From positions 1 to 64,000 of the forward strand of contig SNVD02001177.1 of assembly GCA_013180625.2 (NCBI GenBank): 64,000 bases of DNA. Reading direction: 5' to 3'. This stretch comes from Boswellia sacra (taxonomy: Eukaryota > Streptophyta > Magnoliopsida > Sapindales > Burseraceae). The notes beneath the pieces were generated by a model. It was not told where the DNA came from. It was given only the letters and a program-made list of their open reading frames with translations, and made no database searches. Of the stretch, positions 1 to 12,473 are shown in pieces. How positions within the stretch are numbered: position 1 is the stretch's first letter; every line of letters begins with the position of its first letter. Both the position numbers and the translations under genes were made by a program.

Positions 1-919
1 CAAACATTTGATGTACCAAAGATTGTCGACAATGGATCAAGACCTCCACTTTACGAGTGGTGTCAAGATTGATTAAGAAATTAAATATAAATCATATTGA
101 ATAAACATTATAAAATTAAGATTATTAAGCACATATTAAGGGTTAGAGAATCCTTATTCTCATATCAAGGGTTTCACCCTTTCACCTTAGCAAAAGAGAA
201 ATTAGAAAGACATTATAATAGAAAGAAAATAAAATGTAAGAAAAAGGAAATTCATTAATAACATAAACACCCAAAACACAATACAAGATCCTAGCCAAAG
301 CCAAAATGTTCCAGCCAAGGCCAAGATGCCCTAATGGGTTACAAGGCACCTCTATTTATAGATACATCCAGGGACAAACTTGTCAAATTACAAGGGCATA
401 ATTGTCAAATATTAGTTGTAAATATCTTTGACAATTGGGATCATTAGGCACCGACTTTGACCATCAATTTTGACATCGAAATGTTGTGATTTTTAATCAC
501 ATGTCTTCATGAAAGTTGTAGATATTTCTCTCAGCTTTCTAGAACATATTGATTTGCACAATTGGTATACGTATTTTGAGAGATACGGTCCAAATACTGA
601 GGCCTGGTCAGACTGGGCCGAGACTGTAGATGGTTTCACTTCAAGCCCAATTTTGGTCCACTAAATGCCCGAATTTGATTATGCTTGTGAAATTCAATCT
701 TGTAGATAATTGAATCATCTTTCCAAAACATTAAGAATTGCACCATTCTGATCTATAAATAGAGAGTTATGCCCATTTTACCGAACCTGTAACAAAACCG
801 AAATTAAGAGAAATTAATTCCAAAGATGCAAATGCTACAAATATGCTTAAGTTGAGGAATTTAATGACACTATTAATGCAGTATGATGAACTAAACTCTT
901 ATTAAACATGCATATTTAA
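1..919. repeat. LTR-like non-coding stretch truncating the Ty3 element
   Basis: No coding sequence is visible. A reversed TATA-like motif (ctatttatag, near 352) sits in a stretch with the composition of a retrotransposon LTR in minus orientation. The stretch ends abruptly where the integrase reading frame begins, so a second element or a rearrangement probably removed the rest of the Ty3 pol gene. Neither terminal TG/CA ends nor a target duplication could be fixed because the window starts inside it. Confidence 0.35.
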
Positions 920-2265
920 GTGTTCATCAATGACAATCCTATGGGAGGACACTCGGGCTTGATGAAAACCACTCAACGGATTTTGAAAGAATTTTTCTGG
1001 CCTAGAATGAAAAAGGATATCAAGTCCTATATAGAAAAATGTGGTGTTTGTCAACAAAATAAGTACTTGGCTTTGTCGCCAATAGGTCTACTCCAACCTA
1101 TCCCAATACCTAATCAGGTTTGGGAGGATCCTTCCAAGGATTTTATTGAGGGTTTACCTAAATCAGAAGGGTACGATGCTATCCTAGTTGTGGTGGACAA
1201 ATTAAGCAAATATGGGCACTTTATTGCCTTAAAACACCCTTTTAATGCTCAATCAGTGGCTGCAATTTTTGTTAAAGAAATAGTGAAGCTCCATGGAATC
1301 CCAAGATCAATTATCACAGACAGAGACAGAATATTCCTCAGTTTATTTTGGATAGAATTGTTCAAGATGCAGGGCACGGTATTGAAACACAGCACAACCT
1401 ATCATCCGCAAACTGACAGACAATTGGAAGTAGTTAACCGCTTCCTAGAGACTTATTTAAGGTGTTTTGTGACTAGAAAGCCAAAACAGTGGGTAACATG
1501 GCTTCCTTGGGCTGAATACTGGTATAACACTACCTATCACACTTCTGCCAAGGCCTCTCCACTCATGTTACTTTATGGAAGAGAAGCACCCCCATTGGTC
1601 CGATGTAGACATAACTCCACAGCTGTTTCCACCGTAGAGAAGATGTTGGAGGAGAGGGATGCAATACTGGATGAATTAAAACAGAATTTGAAGGAGGCAC
1701 AAAACAAGATAAAGGGAGTGGCAGATGGTAAGCGTAGGGATGTTCAATATCAAATAGGTGACTTGGTTTATCTTAAATTATAGCCCTAAAACAAAAATCT
1801 TTGGCTAAGCGCAGATATGAGAAGCTTAGTCCATGATATTATGGACCTTTTCCTATGGAAGCTACAGTGAGAAAGGTGGCTTACCGTTTAAAATTACCAG
1901 ATGCTTCTCAAGTGCATCCAGTTTTCCATGTTTCTCAATTGAAATGAATGATAGGGACTGCACCAGTTTTACCAACCATCCCTCCTCAACTAAGTGCTAC
2001 TATAGAGTTGGAGGTTGAACCTGAAAGAGTATTGGGGGTACGCAAAAAACAAGAGGAAACAGGAAGTGTATCCGAAGTTTTGATTAAATGGAAGGGGTTA
2101 TTGGACTTTGAAGCTACCTGGGAACAATCTGATATAATCAAGGAGCAGTTCCCTACTTTTCACCTTGAGGACAAGCTGAATGTTTGGGCGGCGGGTAATG
2201 ATAGGCCCCCAATCAAGTTCACTTATTCTAGGCGTAACAAGTCAAATAAGGAAAGGGCAGAGTAG
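920..2265 (+). pseudogene. Ty3/gypsy chromovirus integrase with chromodomain (3' end of pol)
   Basis: This is the 3' end of a Ty3/gypsy pol gene. The frame from 920 to 1783 shows an H2C2 zinc-binding module (GHSGLM, then CGVCQQNK) followed by the integrase core. The three acidic residues are visible in SKDFIEGLP, ITDRDRIF and QTDRQLEVVNR. A stop at 1781-1783 and frame changes break the reading. The continuation at 1948-2265 carries a chromodomain (VLIKWKGLLDFEATWE), which places the element among the chromoviruses. Family knowledge: the integrase inserts the cDNA, and the chromodomain directs it to modified chromatin. Protease, RT, RNase H and the 5' LTR are absent from the window. The element is dead as it stands. 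Integrase identity is certain; the lineage within the chromoviruses is not resolved. Confidence 0.9.
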
Positions 2266-2288
2266 GAAATTGAGTGAATCAGGAGGGA

Positions 2289-2637
2289 TATTCACTAATT
2301 TACAAGGTTGGGCTACGAGAATAGGGCTGGTGTGAGTTAGTTATTGCCTAGGGAAAAGTGAAGTTAGTTAGAGAATATAGGGGAGAGAAAGAGAGGAAAT
2401 CAGTTGGAAAGAATTGTGTAGAACCTAGCTCTTGGGAGAGTTGGCAGACCTCTCGAAGAGTCTGCTGCCCTCTCTTTGTTATCAGAAATCATACTCTTAT
2501 GAATTCCAGAAAATCGTTTCTAACTCTAGCAACTGCATTTACAATTTCTTTCATTTTCCTAGCTTCATACTCGGAATCAGTACCCTAAGTTGTGTGTGAG
2601 TTTGTGTGCTGTTGAGGGAGAGGCAGAATTTATATCA
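2289..2637 (+). repeat. 3' LTR of the Ty3 chromovirus (approximate ends)
   Basis: A polypurine tract (aggaggga, 2281-2288) follows the chromodomain frame, and LTR-like sequence starts at tattcac. The middle part (2345-2470) resembles the reverse complement of the solo LTR at 44428-44839, with shared gaagttagttagagaa and ctctcgaa motifs, so both belong to one family. The 3' end is placed at tatatca (2637) by the expected CA ending only. Confidence 0.5.
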
Positions 2638-3441
2638 GAATCTTAAAGATCAGCATATTCTGTCACATTGCATCAACATATGAGCACAACATGTCAGTCC
2701 ATCAAACTTGTTCCTTTGAACCACTTGAATTATGGCAATTTCTGATTTCAGGACTGGCAACCACACCCAAGAGTATGGTTGGAAATGCGCTGTAGTTAGA
2801 ATGCAAATGTCTAATAAGGATTTATTTCATAAGAAACAGAATTTGGTGAAAACCAACTCATCATATTGGAACAAGAATGTCTCAATAGTTTAACACACAA
2901 TACCATTTCCTTCTGCCTTCTTATACATAGAACACGTGGGCCAAATTATTAAAGGTTTCTATCAACAAAAAATAAAGAAATACATCAACCACGAGTACCG
3001 TGGCAAGTGCCTCTTGATGAGTTAAGGGGTTAAAGTCTTCAAGGGCCCATAGCATCACTTATAAGTTTGAAAGTAGCATGACCTGTGAACCAAGGCTTAC
3101 GGCAACAATATAGGATCCGTTCTAAAGACCCCACCCAGCGAAGAAAAGAAAAGAAAAGGATAAAATAAAAAATTCTACTATCTAAATCAATTTTATGAAA
3201 TCTCCAAATCAAAATTAAAGAGGTAAAAAAAAATACAGTATTATAAAAGAAACAAATTGATCCAGGAACAAAGCATATATTCTGTTTGGGCAAGAAATGT
3301 AACATGCTAAGCCCCACAAGAGAGTGAGGTAGTAATTTTAGGTCTAAGGCTTCCACATGAACTAACTGGATTAAAATGTAACTAGCAGATCATGCTTTAA
3401 AACTTATTTGCGACAAAAGAACGCAGAGCTGAGGACCTGAC
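2638..3441. other. Non-coding stretch between Ty3 LTR and ORP pseudogene
   Basis: I see no convincing coding sequence or RNA gene. It would be the intron following the last visible ORP exon, or the breakpoint region. The remaining ORD exons of that gene are not here on either strand. Confidence 0.5.
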
Positions 3442-6376
3442 CTGCTTTTCCCATTCCATCGCTTGATCAACCAAGTATGAATATTCCAGATCCTCAAAGC
3501 ACTTCCGTAGTGAAGAGAGTGGTTCATTAAAATAAACAGGGAGACAAACTCCGGACAAGTCCTTTCCAATATTATCCTTGATTATTGACCACAGGCCAAC
3601 CGGCTTCTCTTTCTCCTTTGGCCAAGGCAAGTTATCCCTTCTTTTAACATATGGATATTGTATTGGCCTGATTTCAGTCTAAAACCATCTTAAACGATCA
3701 GAAGAAATAATTCTTTCTCATTCACACAAGCATTTCCCATAGTTTCCCTACGTCGATAAGAAGCACTTGTTAGAGCCTCTGAAGACAAAAAGTCATTTGT
3801 CTCAAAATATGTTCCATCATCTTCATCTGTTTCAACATCCGCACCTTCTTGACTTTCATTTTCTGCTTCAGAATCACTTTCACTATCCTCAGACATGACA
3901 GAATAGAAATCTGTGACATGAGGACAATAATAAATTAGCAAAATCAAAACTCAAAAGTATAAATGGTCAGTTCAGGTTCTGAAAAGCCATAGATTTAAAA
4001 GGGGATACATTTGACCAACACCACTTTTAAGACTTTTGAATTATTCATTTTGTCACCATGAGCTTTAAAAGTAGTAGGCACCTCCCTGAAGTTCTCAAAC
4101 TTTCAACTGACATCAATTGGATCAAAAATATAATTGATAGCTTATCCAATAAAAATGAATATTTGTTAACTGCCTTTGACATTTGTGAAATGTTCACTTG
4201 GCCAACCAATTTTAATAGCTTAGATAAGTATTTTATAGGTTTTGTTATCATATACAAATGATAGTTTGCTTGGTCAAAAGAGAAGCTAGTAAACAAGTGA
4301 GAAACCTCACCAAGGTCCCTGCCTAATTTTGAACAGGTCATAGATAAATAAGCAATTCAAAACCACATCGGGGGTAAGTGAAATTATCTATTTAATAAAT
4401 TATTGTGACCATCAAAGTTAAAAAGAATAACTAACCACTATATCTTCTATTACCTTGTCCACAGAATGAGTCACGTTCCTTTGTCTCATCCACTACAGTA
4501 GCTTCCAGCTCCATTTTCTCCTACTGCAAACAATTTTAAGATGAAAGATTACTAAAAATATTTGTATAACAGAAAAATAGAAGTAAACTCTAGGGCAATT
4601 TGATGGGATAACAAAAGTTCAAATAACATTACGAGTAAAAAGTTCATAAAATGAAGGAAACTCAACTAATATGCTTAACTAATCCTTCTAGATAATAGAT
4701 TGTTCATTTACAAAACGAAATTAAAAAGTATCTATATATATAGACAATGAGTGCTGACCATCTCCTCAATATCTTGATTTAATTTACTAAAGTATTTGGT
4801 GCTGGAGTTTGGAAAAGGAAGAATGACAAATACCTCTAATTGCCTCAATGTTTCTAATAGCATAATATGTTTTTGCCGAAGAGAATTCAACTGGTTTTGC
4901 AGCTGAGAGTGTTCTAAAATTATAATAGACTCAGTCTTTAATAGCTGCCTCAGAAACACCTTCTCAGTTGAAACAACAACATCATCAGAAGGTGAAAAAT
5001 CACTGCTTGTCAACCCTCTAGGGAAAAGATCTTTAGCAGCCTGCAGAGCCTCAATCCACGGGGCTCTATCCTCTCTAGATACACAACGCAGGTGAAGAGT
5101 TTTTGTTCCTGTGAATATGGTCAGCCTTTTATCATCTGACTTGCTTGCACGTACAGAAGATACCTGCACACAAGAGCACCTCAAACTCAGCTACCACCCA
5201 GCAAGAGGAGATCACGGACACGCATTTATTGCTCACTCCCATGCACAGAATATTTTTAAAAAATATGACAGGTACATTCACCATAACATAAACCCAAATA
5301 CTGCTTACATGCTCTGAATATACCACCAGTCCAGCCAGCAACTTAACGAGAACAAAAAGGAAAGCGCTATTTTCTAATTTCCTTTATCATCACAGAATGA
5401 TCGAGAGGGTATTTTGAATATTAACATAAATATCAGTCATAAGTCATACTGCCATCATTATCATTCGCAAAAAGAGATAAGTGCAAATTTGGCGTATGAT
5501 ATGAGCATAACAATGGTCCATAGGAGCGTAAACTGAAGGCTGCCAAGACTATATTTTACTTCAGTTGCTGAAACATAAGAAAGTCTACCTCTAGACCACT
5601 CTATACCGCAAAACCACAACTTGGATGACATAATCAGCTTGTAATGTAAATTTCTAGACTCTTGGGTTATGATGATTTCTCTGTTTCTCCTACAACCCAA
5701 TTGTTTAGACAACTTCATTGGGACATTTTATAACCTGTACAACTACAGGCGTTCATACAACAAAATAAAATCATCATAGACAATTTTAAATTAACTAGGG
5801 AAGCATTTCATCTCATAATTTTAAAAAATTTGCTTCATAGTGAGTCATTAAGTTGCACGCCGCATAAAGAAAATTTAAAAAAAAAATAATTTTCTCACAT
5901 TATCCATACAAGTTACGAAAAACACAATAGAAAAAAGGAAAAAAAAAAATAGCAATGACAAAATATATCACGGCACAATCCACGCTCTTCTTTTTGCTTA
6001 AAATAGCAGTAAAGTATATTATAGTTAACAAACAAGTCAACGAAAGAATAGAAATCTAAGCAATAAACGAAAACCTTCAAGTGTATTTCACCGAAGGGCT
6101 TGCACTGGCGAGCCGCCGAGCTGGGCCGACGAATATTCCAGTTAGCCTTTCTCATAAACCGAAACGAATCTTCCCCGATCACTCTAACGCTGTTGTCTCT
6201 CGCCGGACTCATCAGAATCTTATCCGTTCCGCGAATTTTGTAATAAGAAAGCGCTCCAACTTCAAGCACGAACCAGCTGGACCTCGATCCTTTACCGTAA
6301 TTCATCCACTTGTACAGAATCCCTGCCACGCTGGCACTCGCGTCTCCGCTGTTTCCACTGTACAGCTTCGACTCTC
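3442..6376 (-). pseudogene. ORP2A: ORP2A-like oxysterol-binding-protein-related gene, truncated and broken
   Basis: Exons read on the minus strand: about 6330-6075 (first half of a PH domain, VAGILYKWMNYGKGSRS), 5163-4834 (second half of PH, then a heptad-like LRQKHIMLLETLRQLE segment), 4520-4454 (KMELEATVVDETKE), and 3910-3442 (acidic linker with a DGTYFETNDFLSS motif, then [27 protein letters not shown] and the start of the lipid-binding ORD). Exon joins are in phase with GT-AG borders. Family knowledge: plant ORPs bind sterols or phosphoinositides, and Arabidopsis ORP2A acts at ER contact sites with VAP27 and ATG8. Defects: no ATG lies between the in-frame TGA (6377-6375) and the PH domain; there is a frameshift near 3710; a TAG lies at 3681-3679. 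All ORD after MEWEKQ, including the conserved double-histidine motif, is missing. Downstream exons could lie beyond the left edge of the window, but the frame breaks alone argue for a pseudogene. Confidence 0.85.
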
Positions 6377-6479
6377 ATTCAGCGACCGACTCAACAACAG
6401 ATCCGTATCGGTGCCAACGGACGATAACTGAGCTGAAAAATTCGGCTTAACGGTCTTAACGGAAGCCGTTTCGATCCCT

Positions 6480-7729
6480 AACTAACAATGACTAGTGGAT
6501 TTGCAATATATATACTACAACCTAAATTTTTATAAGTATTCTTTGAACTCAATTCATCATGAATATATTAATTTACATAGAATCTGAATGAATATATTAA
6601 TTCACATAGAATCTTAAATTCAGATGATTAAATAGTACAAAAAATAAATTATCTAGTTATAAAATATCAAAAACCAAATATTAAATTCGTTTAGCTTTCA
6701 TATAAAGTGTTAAAACAATATTATTTAAAACATGTTAATTTAATTATAATCAAAAGACATTAAAATTTATATATAGGTTAAAAAACTTTTTCAAACTATA
6801 ATATATTACTTAATTCTTCCATATGTGTGTGTGTATTCAAAAAAAAAAAATTTAAATATAATTAAATCTTAATTATTAATTGATTTAATTTAGCTACAAA
6901 TTTAATTCTAAACTATGTGGTGCCCCCTTTAAAAAAAATTTTTGGGTCCGCCACTGGATAATCCTAACTACGGCATATAATTAAAATAAATAATATAAAA
7001 GAGAGAAGATTACTTAAACTAAAATTCATAATTGAGTTGTATTTACTTTTTCCATGAAGTCTACTCTTAAAATATTAGAGAAATCTATAATTTAGTCTTT
7101 TTAATATACTACATGGTTAAGGAAAAAAAAGGAAAAAAAATAATGATTTCGAATTATGTAAGGCAAATAATGAGTTATATTTTAATTTTGACGAAACAAA
7201 ATATTTATATTTGATAAGAACTAACAGATTAAACCTATATCAATTATGTAGGATGATGTGATTTATCGGATGAATGTTGTTCAACATTTTCAAGTTATTG
7301 TTTTTTAACGATTATAAAAAATATATGCCTTAAATTTAAGACAGTAAATAAGCTTGCTATTGACTACACATAGGGGGAAAACTAACTGATACCTAATAAA
7401 TATAGAGTTAAGCTTAAGATAATTTAGGGGGAAAATTTTTTTCTCAATGGGGGCTCATGCCTTAGTGGCTCCGTCCTTGGACGAAAACGTTTGGGAAATG
7501 ACACAAGATCGGGAAAGAAACAGAGAGCGTTGTGATCAACGCTAGAGGCAGTTATGCTTAATTAGTGTGGTGCAGTGCGCACTCGGATTCATTTAAGGTA
7601 GTGGTCAGTAGAATTAAGTGTGAATGTAGGTTGTTGTTGTTGCCTCCAAGCTTAATAAATGGCCCCCAAATAGCCTATAGTTAGAAATTTATAAAAAAAA
7701 AAAATGCTTTTTGATAAAATTTGTTTTAT
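6480..7729. other. AT-rich intergenic region with decayed transposon ends
   Basis: No gene is seen. It contains a short GT run (near 6825), A-tracts, and two stretches (ggtccgccactgg near 6945 and tagtggctccgtcc near 7463) that resemble right-hand termini of old DNA transposons. No matching left ends or target duplications were found. Confidence 0.4.
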
Positions 7730-7737
7730 ATTGAGGG

Positions 7738-8787
7738 TAGGGGTGTGTATGGTACCTGCTTACCCATTCAAACCTGACATACTTATCATGATATGGTGGA
7801 GGTAGGGTAGGATATAAGAAAAGAATAGGGTGTAGCATGGTGAAAATTTTGAAAACCCCACAAGGTATGGTATGGTGGCGTGTATTTTTAGAAAAACCCA
7901 AAAATACCATACCATACCAACCAATACTATATTTCTTTTCAAAAATTAATAATTATGCCACGTGTAATGATATAATTCGTTATATATAATATGTATATGT
8001 GAGTGTTATATACCTTAATATAGTATATAATAAAAATGTTGGCAACCCTAAATCTCTAACCATGGAAAGTTTGAGGTAATTTCAATAATTTTATTGTAAT
8101 ATTCATTTCTAACTTTCTTTTGTCATTTTTTTAAATTTAAATATATTTATTATCTTTCTAAGTGAATTATAATTTATTTATTTATTTTTTTTTAAATTTG
8201 TATTAGATTGGAAGTTGAAACTTTGTAAGACTTTAAGGTTGGATTTGAAGGTTGGAAGTTGGAACTTTGTGGGAGAATTTGGATATGTACTTACTTATTA
8301 TTTGTGTTGTTACAGATATTTAATTGCTTGGGTATTTGTGTTATTATGGAATATGTAGTTTCTTAATATTTTTGTGTTGTTATATATATTTGATTATTTA
8401 TGTTGTTATGGAATATGTAGTTACTTGATTATTTGTATTGTTAAGGATATGTAATTTCTTAATTTTTTATTTAGTAAAAAATTTATAAATCATAATATTA
8501 AACAATGTCAAAATAAGAACTCAAAGTATCAAAATCTTGAAAAAAAATCGATAAACAAAACTTTAAAATCATAAAAAAATGGTAAAACATTATAAAAAAT
8601 TTGATCAATTTGGTCAACCACCCGAAAATATCATATTATATCTGCCCCTACCCTACCATGCGGGGATATGGTATGGTATTGTATTCAAGAATGGTATGGT
8701 ATGATATAAAAATTTAAAACATAACTTATGGAGGGTAGAGGGATGGAATGGCGATACCATACCATACCATATCCATGCACACCCCTA
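7738..8787. mobile_element. Non-autonomous hAT element, 1050 bp
   Basis: Terminal inverted repeats are taggggtgtgtatgg (7738) and ccatgcacacccct plus a (ends 8787). They are flanked by a perfect 8-bp target duplication, attgaggg, at 7730-7737 and 8788-8795, the hallmark of hAT insertion. Both subterminal regions are packed with ggtatggtat-type motifs in direct and inverted order, as expected for transposase binding. There is no transposase frame. The interior is AT-rich with repeated atatgtagttacttgatta-like motifs. Confidence 0.88.
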
Positions 8788-8795
8788 ATTGAGGG

Positions 8796-9114
8796 TGTTT
8801 CTATCATTTCATTGGTTGGAATGCCCATAATAGGATATTGCATAGCTGCGACAGTGATGTGGCATGCATAGAGCCATTTGTATGTGCCAAAGACTTGCCA
8901 CGGACTGCGGTCTACCTCCTGCCTGCTTGCTTTCCTCTTTTATCCACACCCCAAACTCCTATCTTATTTGTATTTTTTTGAAATTTTACGAAGATTATTG
9001 GGATAATAAAATTCTAAATATTATCACAAAAATCAATTCAACATTACAAGTTGTCGAGACTCTAGTCAACGTATTGTTAAAGGTAGCCAATGATGTACAC
9101 CGAAAGTGACTTTA
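8796..9114. other. Short spacer before the pararetrovirus array
   Basis: A single frame of 81 codons at 8864-9109 has no recognisable domain and no promoter context, so I do not call it a gene. The sequence switches to pararetroviral leader near 9115. Confidence 0.4.
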
Positions 9115-9198
9115 TTGTTCCTTAGGTTATGCGTTAGTGCCAGAAGGGCTTAAGAAGGCACTGTTGTTGGGAAATACCTTAGTTTAGAGCTTAAAAAT

Positions 9199-9212
9199 TG
9201 GTATCGAAGTCA
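9199..9212 (+). promoter_or_regulatory. Degraded tRNA-iMet primer-binding site, copy A
   Basis: The sequence tggtatcgaagtca resembles the plant initiator-tRNA-Met primer site tggtatcagagcc with a few substitutions. The start codon of the movement-protein frame (9212) overlaps its end. Confidence 0.65.
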
Positions 9213-10148
9213 TGGCAAATGCAAGTGAGAAAGCTGTGTCTGTTGTTCCTACTCCTCTTAGAAAATCTTTCTCATACAAGCTTGATAATTTGCATGAAAT
9301 TCAATATTTTCTAAATAGTTCTCAACTTCCAACTTCTAATCTCCTATATCTTAACCTATACCGTGTGTATAAGAACCCTTTGTCTTCTTTTCATAAAACT
9401 ATAAAAACCTTGATCAATCCCTCCCCTCCTATAAAGTAAAAGAGTTTGCTCGGTGGAGTAAGTTTAATGCTTATCAACTTCCTATCACTCAGTCTGAACA
9501 GTATGTCCAAATAGATATTCCAGATCATTTAATTGATCTTTAGAAACAATAAGGTTTTACTCATCTCCATTTTGGAGGTATTTGTTTTTCTCTTACTTAT
9601 CATGTCTGAAAAGGTCTTATTGTTACTTCCAAATTGCTTTTCTAGATACGAGATTTCCAAACTATGAGCATGCTTATCTAGGAACTGTTCAAACCACTCT
9701 TAATGCTGGTATTGTGATGGTTACTATGTTTTTTAACTTTAATATGCCTATAAATGACCCTCAACTACGAACATTTTTGAAGTTGCAAGTTCAAGTTATT
9801 GGTGTTGGTCCTGTTGGTTCGACTTATATGGCCACTCTTTACTATCAAACGGTGTACAGAGTTCAAGATCATGCAATGGATATCACTCTTCCAAATGAAA
9901 TAAATGATTCTATATTTATTAACATAAAATCAAATCAAGTTCCAAACTGTACTTTTGTTTTAAAGCAGATTGCTCGAGAAAAGCTGAAAGAGTTGATACC
10001 CACCAAATGGGTTACCAACTATGAAGAAACTCATGCTGCTTCTTCATCAAGTCAACCTCTACAATCCATAGAACCATCTTTCAAAAGAATATCTAGTGGA
10101 AAACTTGAAATCCACTTTGCTCTTGAAAAGCCTTTGAAAAGCCTTTAA
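9212..10148 (+). pseudogene. Copy A movement protein region (30K superfamily), broken
   Basis: The frame opens at the ATG at 9212 beside the primer site, stops at 9437-9439, and resumes at about 9582-10148 after frame changes. The second part contains the conserved caulimovirid movement-protein core: an LDTRFPNYEHAYLGT stretch, then FNFNMPINDPQLRTFLK and a YRVQDHAMDI segment. Family knowledge: these proteins form tubules through plasmodesmata for cell-to-cell spread. Copy B repeats the same region at 12844-13790. Assignment to the 30K family rests on this motif order; the frame is not functional. Confidence 0.75.
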
Positions 10149-11545
10149 CACAACCCTTTTCAACCCGGTTTATAATTTCTCCTTGTACTCCAACTGAAAT
10201 TTATGCTTTTGATGAACAAGGAAACCCGACCTATATGCTCCAAGAACATTAGCCTGATAATCTTCACTATAATTGTCTTGCTTGCTTAGAGCATGCTAAT
10301 CCTTTCTGACCACCAAGTTGAAGAAGGGCGTATAGGCTTCTAAGGCCTCATACATTAGATGTTTTCTATAAAGCTTACAAAGAAAAAGCTCCTAGTTATG
10401 GTTTGCTAGGAGAGCAAAGTGGCAAGTTTGATTTTATAGTCAAATACACTGCCCCATTCCATTATATAGGTCCAGAATCTTCTAGATAGGATGATCTAGA
10501 TGATGATCTTTCTTCTACTTATTCTTCAGATCCTAAACCAACGATCCAGATCTTTGCTCCCTAAAAGAGATGTTATTCTAAAGCTATTTGGATTCCAAAG
10601 AAGCATACAAACATAGTTCTACCTTCTACAGCTATATATAAGCCAGATCTTGTTTCATTTCCCTCTTTCGAGGTGAGAGAAGATCCAGTCACAAGAGAGA
10701 ACTTTGCATGGAAGGTTAAGCCACCAACTTCTAGAAAAGTGGATGGGTAACCTGAGCAGATGACTTAAACAGAAGCAGTATTAAACTAACAATCTGAGAA
10801 TGTTGTGGTTCAAAACCAATATCTCCAAAAAATAGAGGAAGCTACAAAGAGAATCGAATCTAAAATAGATTCTCAGCAACAAAAGGTGTTGACTCCTCTT
10901 GAAGCTTTAAAGAAAAGAATTGACGATCTTCACCACACTATTTTCCAGCATCTGAAGCAACGTATCCCCATCCAACATCTTCAAATTGAAATGAACCAGT
11001 TAAAACAATAACTAGTATTTTTAGAAGGAATGATTGCTTCTACTCCACCTCCACAACCTCCATAACATCCTTTAGACAGACTTGTAACTCTTGTTTTTTC
11101 ACCAGCCCTTATACCAAAAACGCCACAAGCTTTAGCACACTTCGATCTTACTTCTATTTTTAGGGATAGTTCACTATTCCTAAAAAATTAGCATCCTCCA
11201 CCTTAAAAACCTTCAAAAAAGAAACCTTCTGTGAGTAAAAGTCTTCCACTAGATCCACCAAACCAACTCACCATAACTCCTAATCCAATCACCATAAATC
11301 TTCAGAACCTTACCATCGAACCCCAAATTTCAGAACAATCTTCTTCTTTAGAAGCTATATTTGACCATAGAGAATCTAAAAAATCTGATTCTGATTTTGA
11401 TTCATATCAGGTTCCTTCTATCATGCTGCAAATTGGAGATGGCGATACTCAATCTTTTCATACACATGCTATTGTTGAAGATCCTACTAATGAAGATGAA
11501 TCTATTGAGGATACTATTTACGTAAATGAGCACACTCCTTAACCT
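10149..11545 (+). pseudogene. Copy A polyprotein spacer with coiled coil, broken
   Basis: Runs of one reading frame separated by stop codons join movement and coat domains. A heptad-rich segment at 10805-11011 (IEEATKRIESKIDSQQ, LKKRIDDLHHTIFQHL) predicts a coiled coil. 11040-11230 is proline-rich. 11231-11542 is acidic (PTNEDESIEDTIY), like the acidic stretch before many caulimovirid coat proteins. Several stops stand where copy B keeps a glutamine codon, for example 11204 against 14808. Confidence 0.7.
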
Positions 11546-12473
11546 GCTTGTCATAAAACTCCTTTGTTCACTTTTAATGGATGCAGTTTTGATGAGCAAA
11601 GAAACAGGATTAATGAAATGACATCTTCATGCAACGTAGAAATGTTAAGCCGTGGATCCACAGTTAGAGGTGTTATTCTTGATTTTGTAGCAAGAATAGC
11701 AGGCTCATTGCGAGAATGGTGGCTAAGACTTAGAGACTACTGCCAAATATATATCGTGAACTCTGCAAATATCAATTAATTGATGTTTCATATCTACTCA
11801 GAATTTTTGGTAGTCCTCCTCACGTTGAAGAAAAGGTAAGAGAATAATTTTTTGAGCTGAAATGCTGTTCTTTCAAGCCTAAGCATATCCATTGTCACTT
11901 CAAAAAAGTCCGTGAGAGATTTTATCTCATTGGATGTTTGGATGATCGCAACCTTAAGTAGACTTATCTTAACTAACTTCCAGATCCACTAGGATAAGAA
12001 ACTTAGAGATTCATTGCCTCCAAAGGTATGACTTTTTCTCAGGTGTCTTTGGAGAATCTGTTTCAATTTGTGCTACAACAACTACAAAAACTTTTTAATA
12101 GCTCCAAATTTCTTACTGAATATAATAATGCCCGAAAGAAACTTGGAAAAATTGCCAATGACCAAATCTCAGGATTAAGTGGAAAGGTGACAAATCATGT
12201 CTCTGCCAACCAAAAAAAAAAAAAAAAGAAGAAGAAGAAGAAGTATCTCAGAAGATTTAAAACGCATTCTTCTTGGTCAAAGAAAACAAGAAGATTCTTC
12301 GGCATAAAGAAAATAAAGAAAAAGTCTAACAGATGCCACGTCTATTATTAAAAAGGACATTTTGCAAAACATTGTCCTCAAAAGAAAAAGAAAGACAAGT
12401 TTTTTTATAATATTTCTCAAATTACAGGAGTCTCCTGTACAGATGAAGACCTTGAATGTATTTTCTCAGAACA
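11546..12473 (+). pseudogene. Copy A coat-protein region with CCHC remnant, 3' truncated
   Basis: Open pieces at 11564-11779 (INEMTSSCNVEMLSRGST, EWWLRLRDYCQ) and 12028-12351 correspond to the coat-protein region of copies B and C. The second piece ends in a lysine-rich tract that includes a GAA microsatellite (about 12225-12245). The zinc knuckle around 12333-12378 reads CHVYY, a stop, then KGHFAKHCPQ; its second cysteine is lost. The copy stops at about 12473, where sequence jumps into the regulatory region, so protease, RT, RNase H and the C-terminal extension are deleted. Confidence 0.75.

Noticed and set aside
6081..6431. 116-codon plus-strand frame
   Set aside because: It is antisense to the PH-domain exon of the ORP2A-like pseudogene, which matches a known family.
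6940..7475. A complete DNA transposon between the two ccgccactgg/ggctccgtcc motifs
   Set aside because: Both look like right-hand ends; no inverted partner or target duplication was found.
8864..9109. 81-codon frame before the virus array
   Set aside because: No domain, no promoter or splice context, and AT-rich in its second half.
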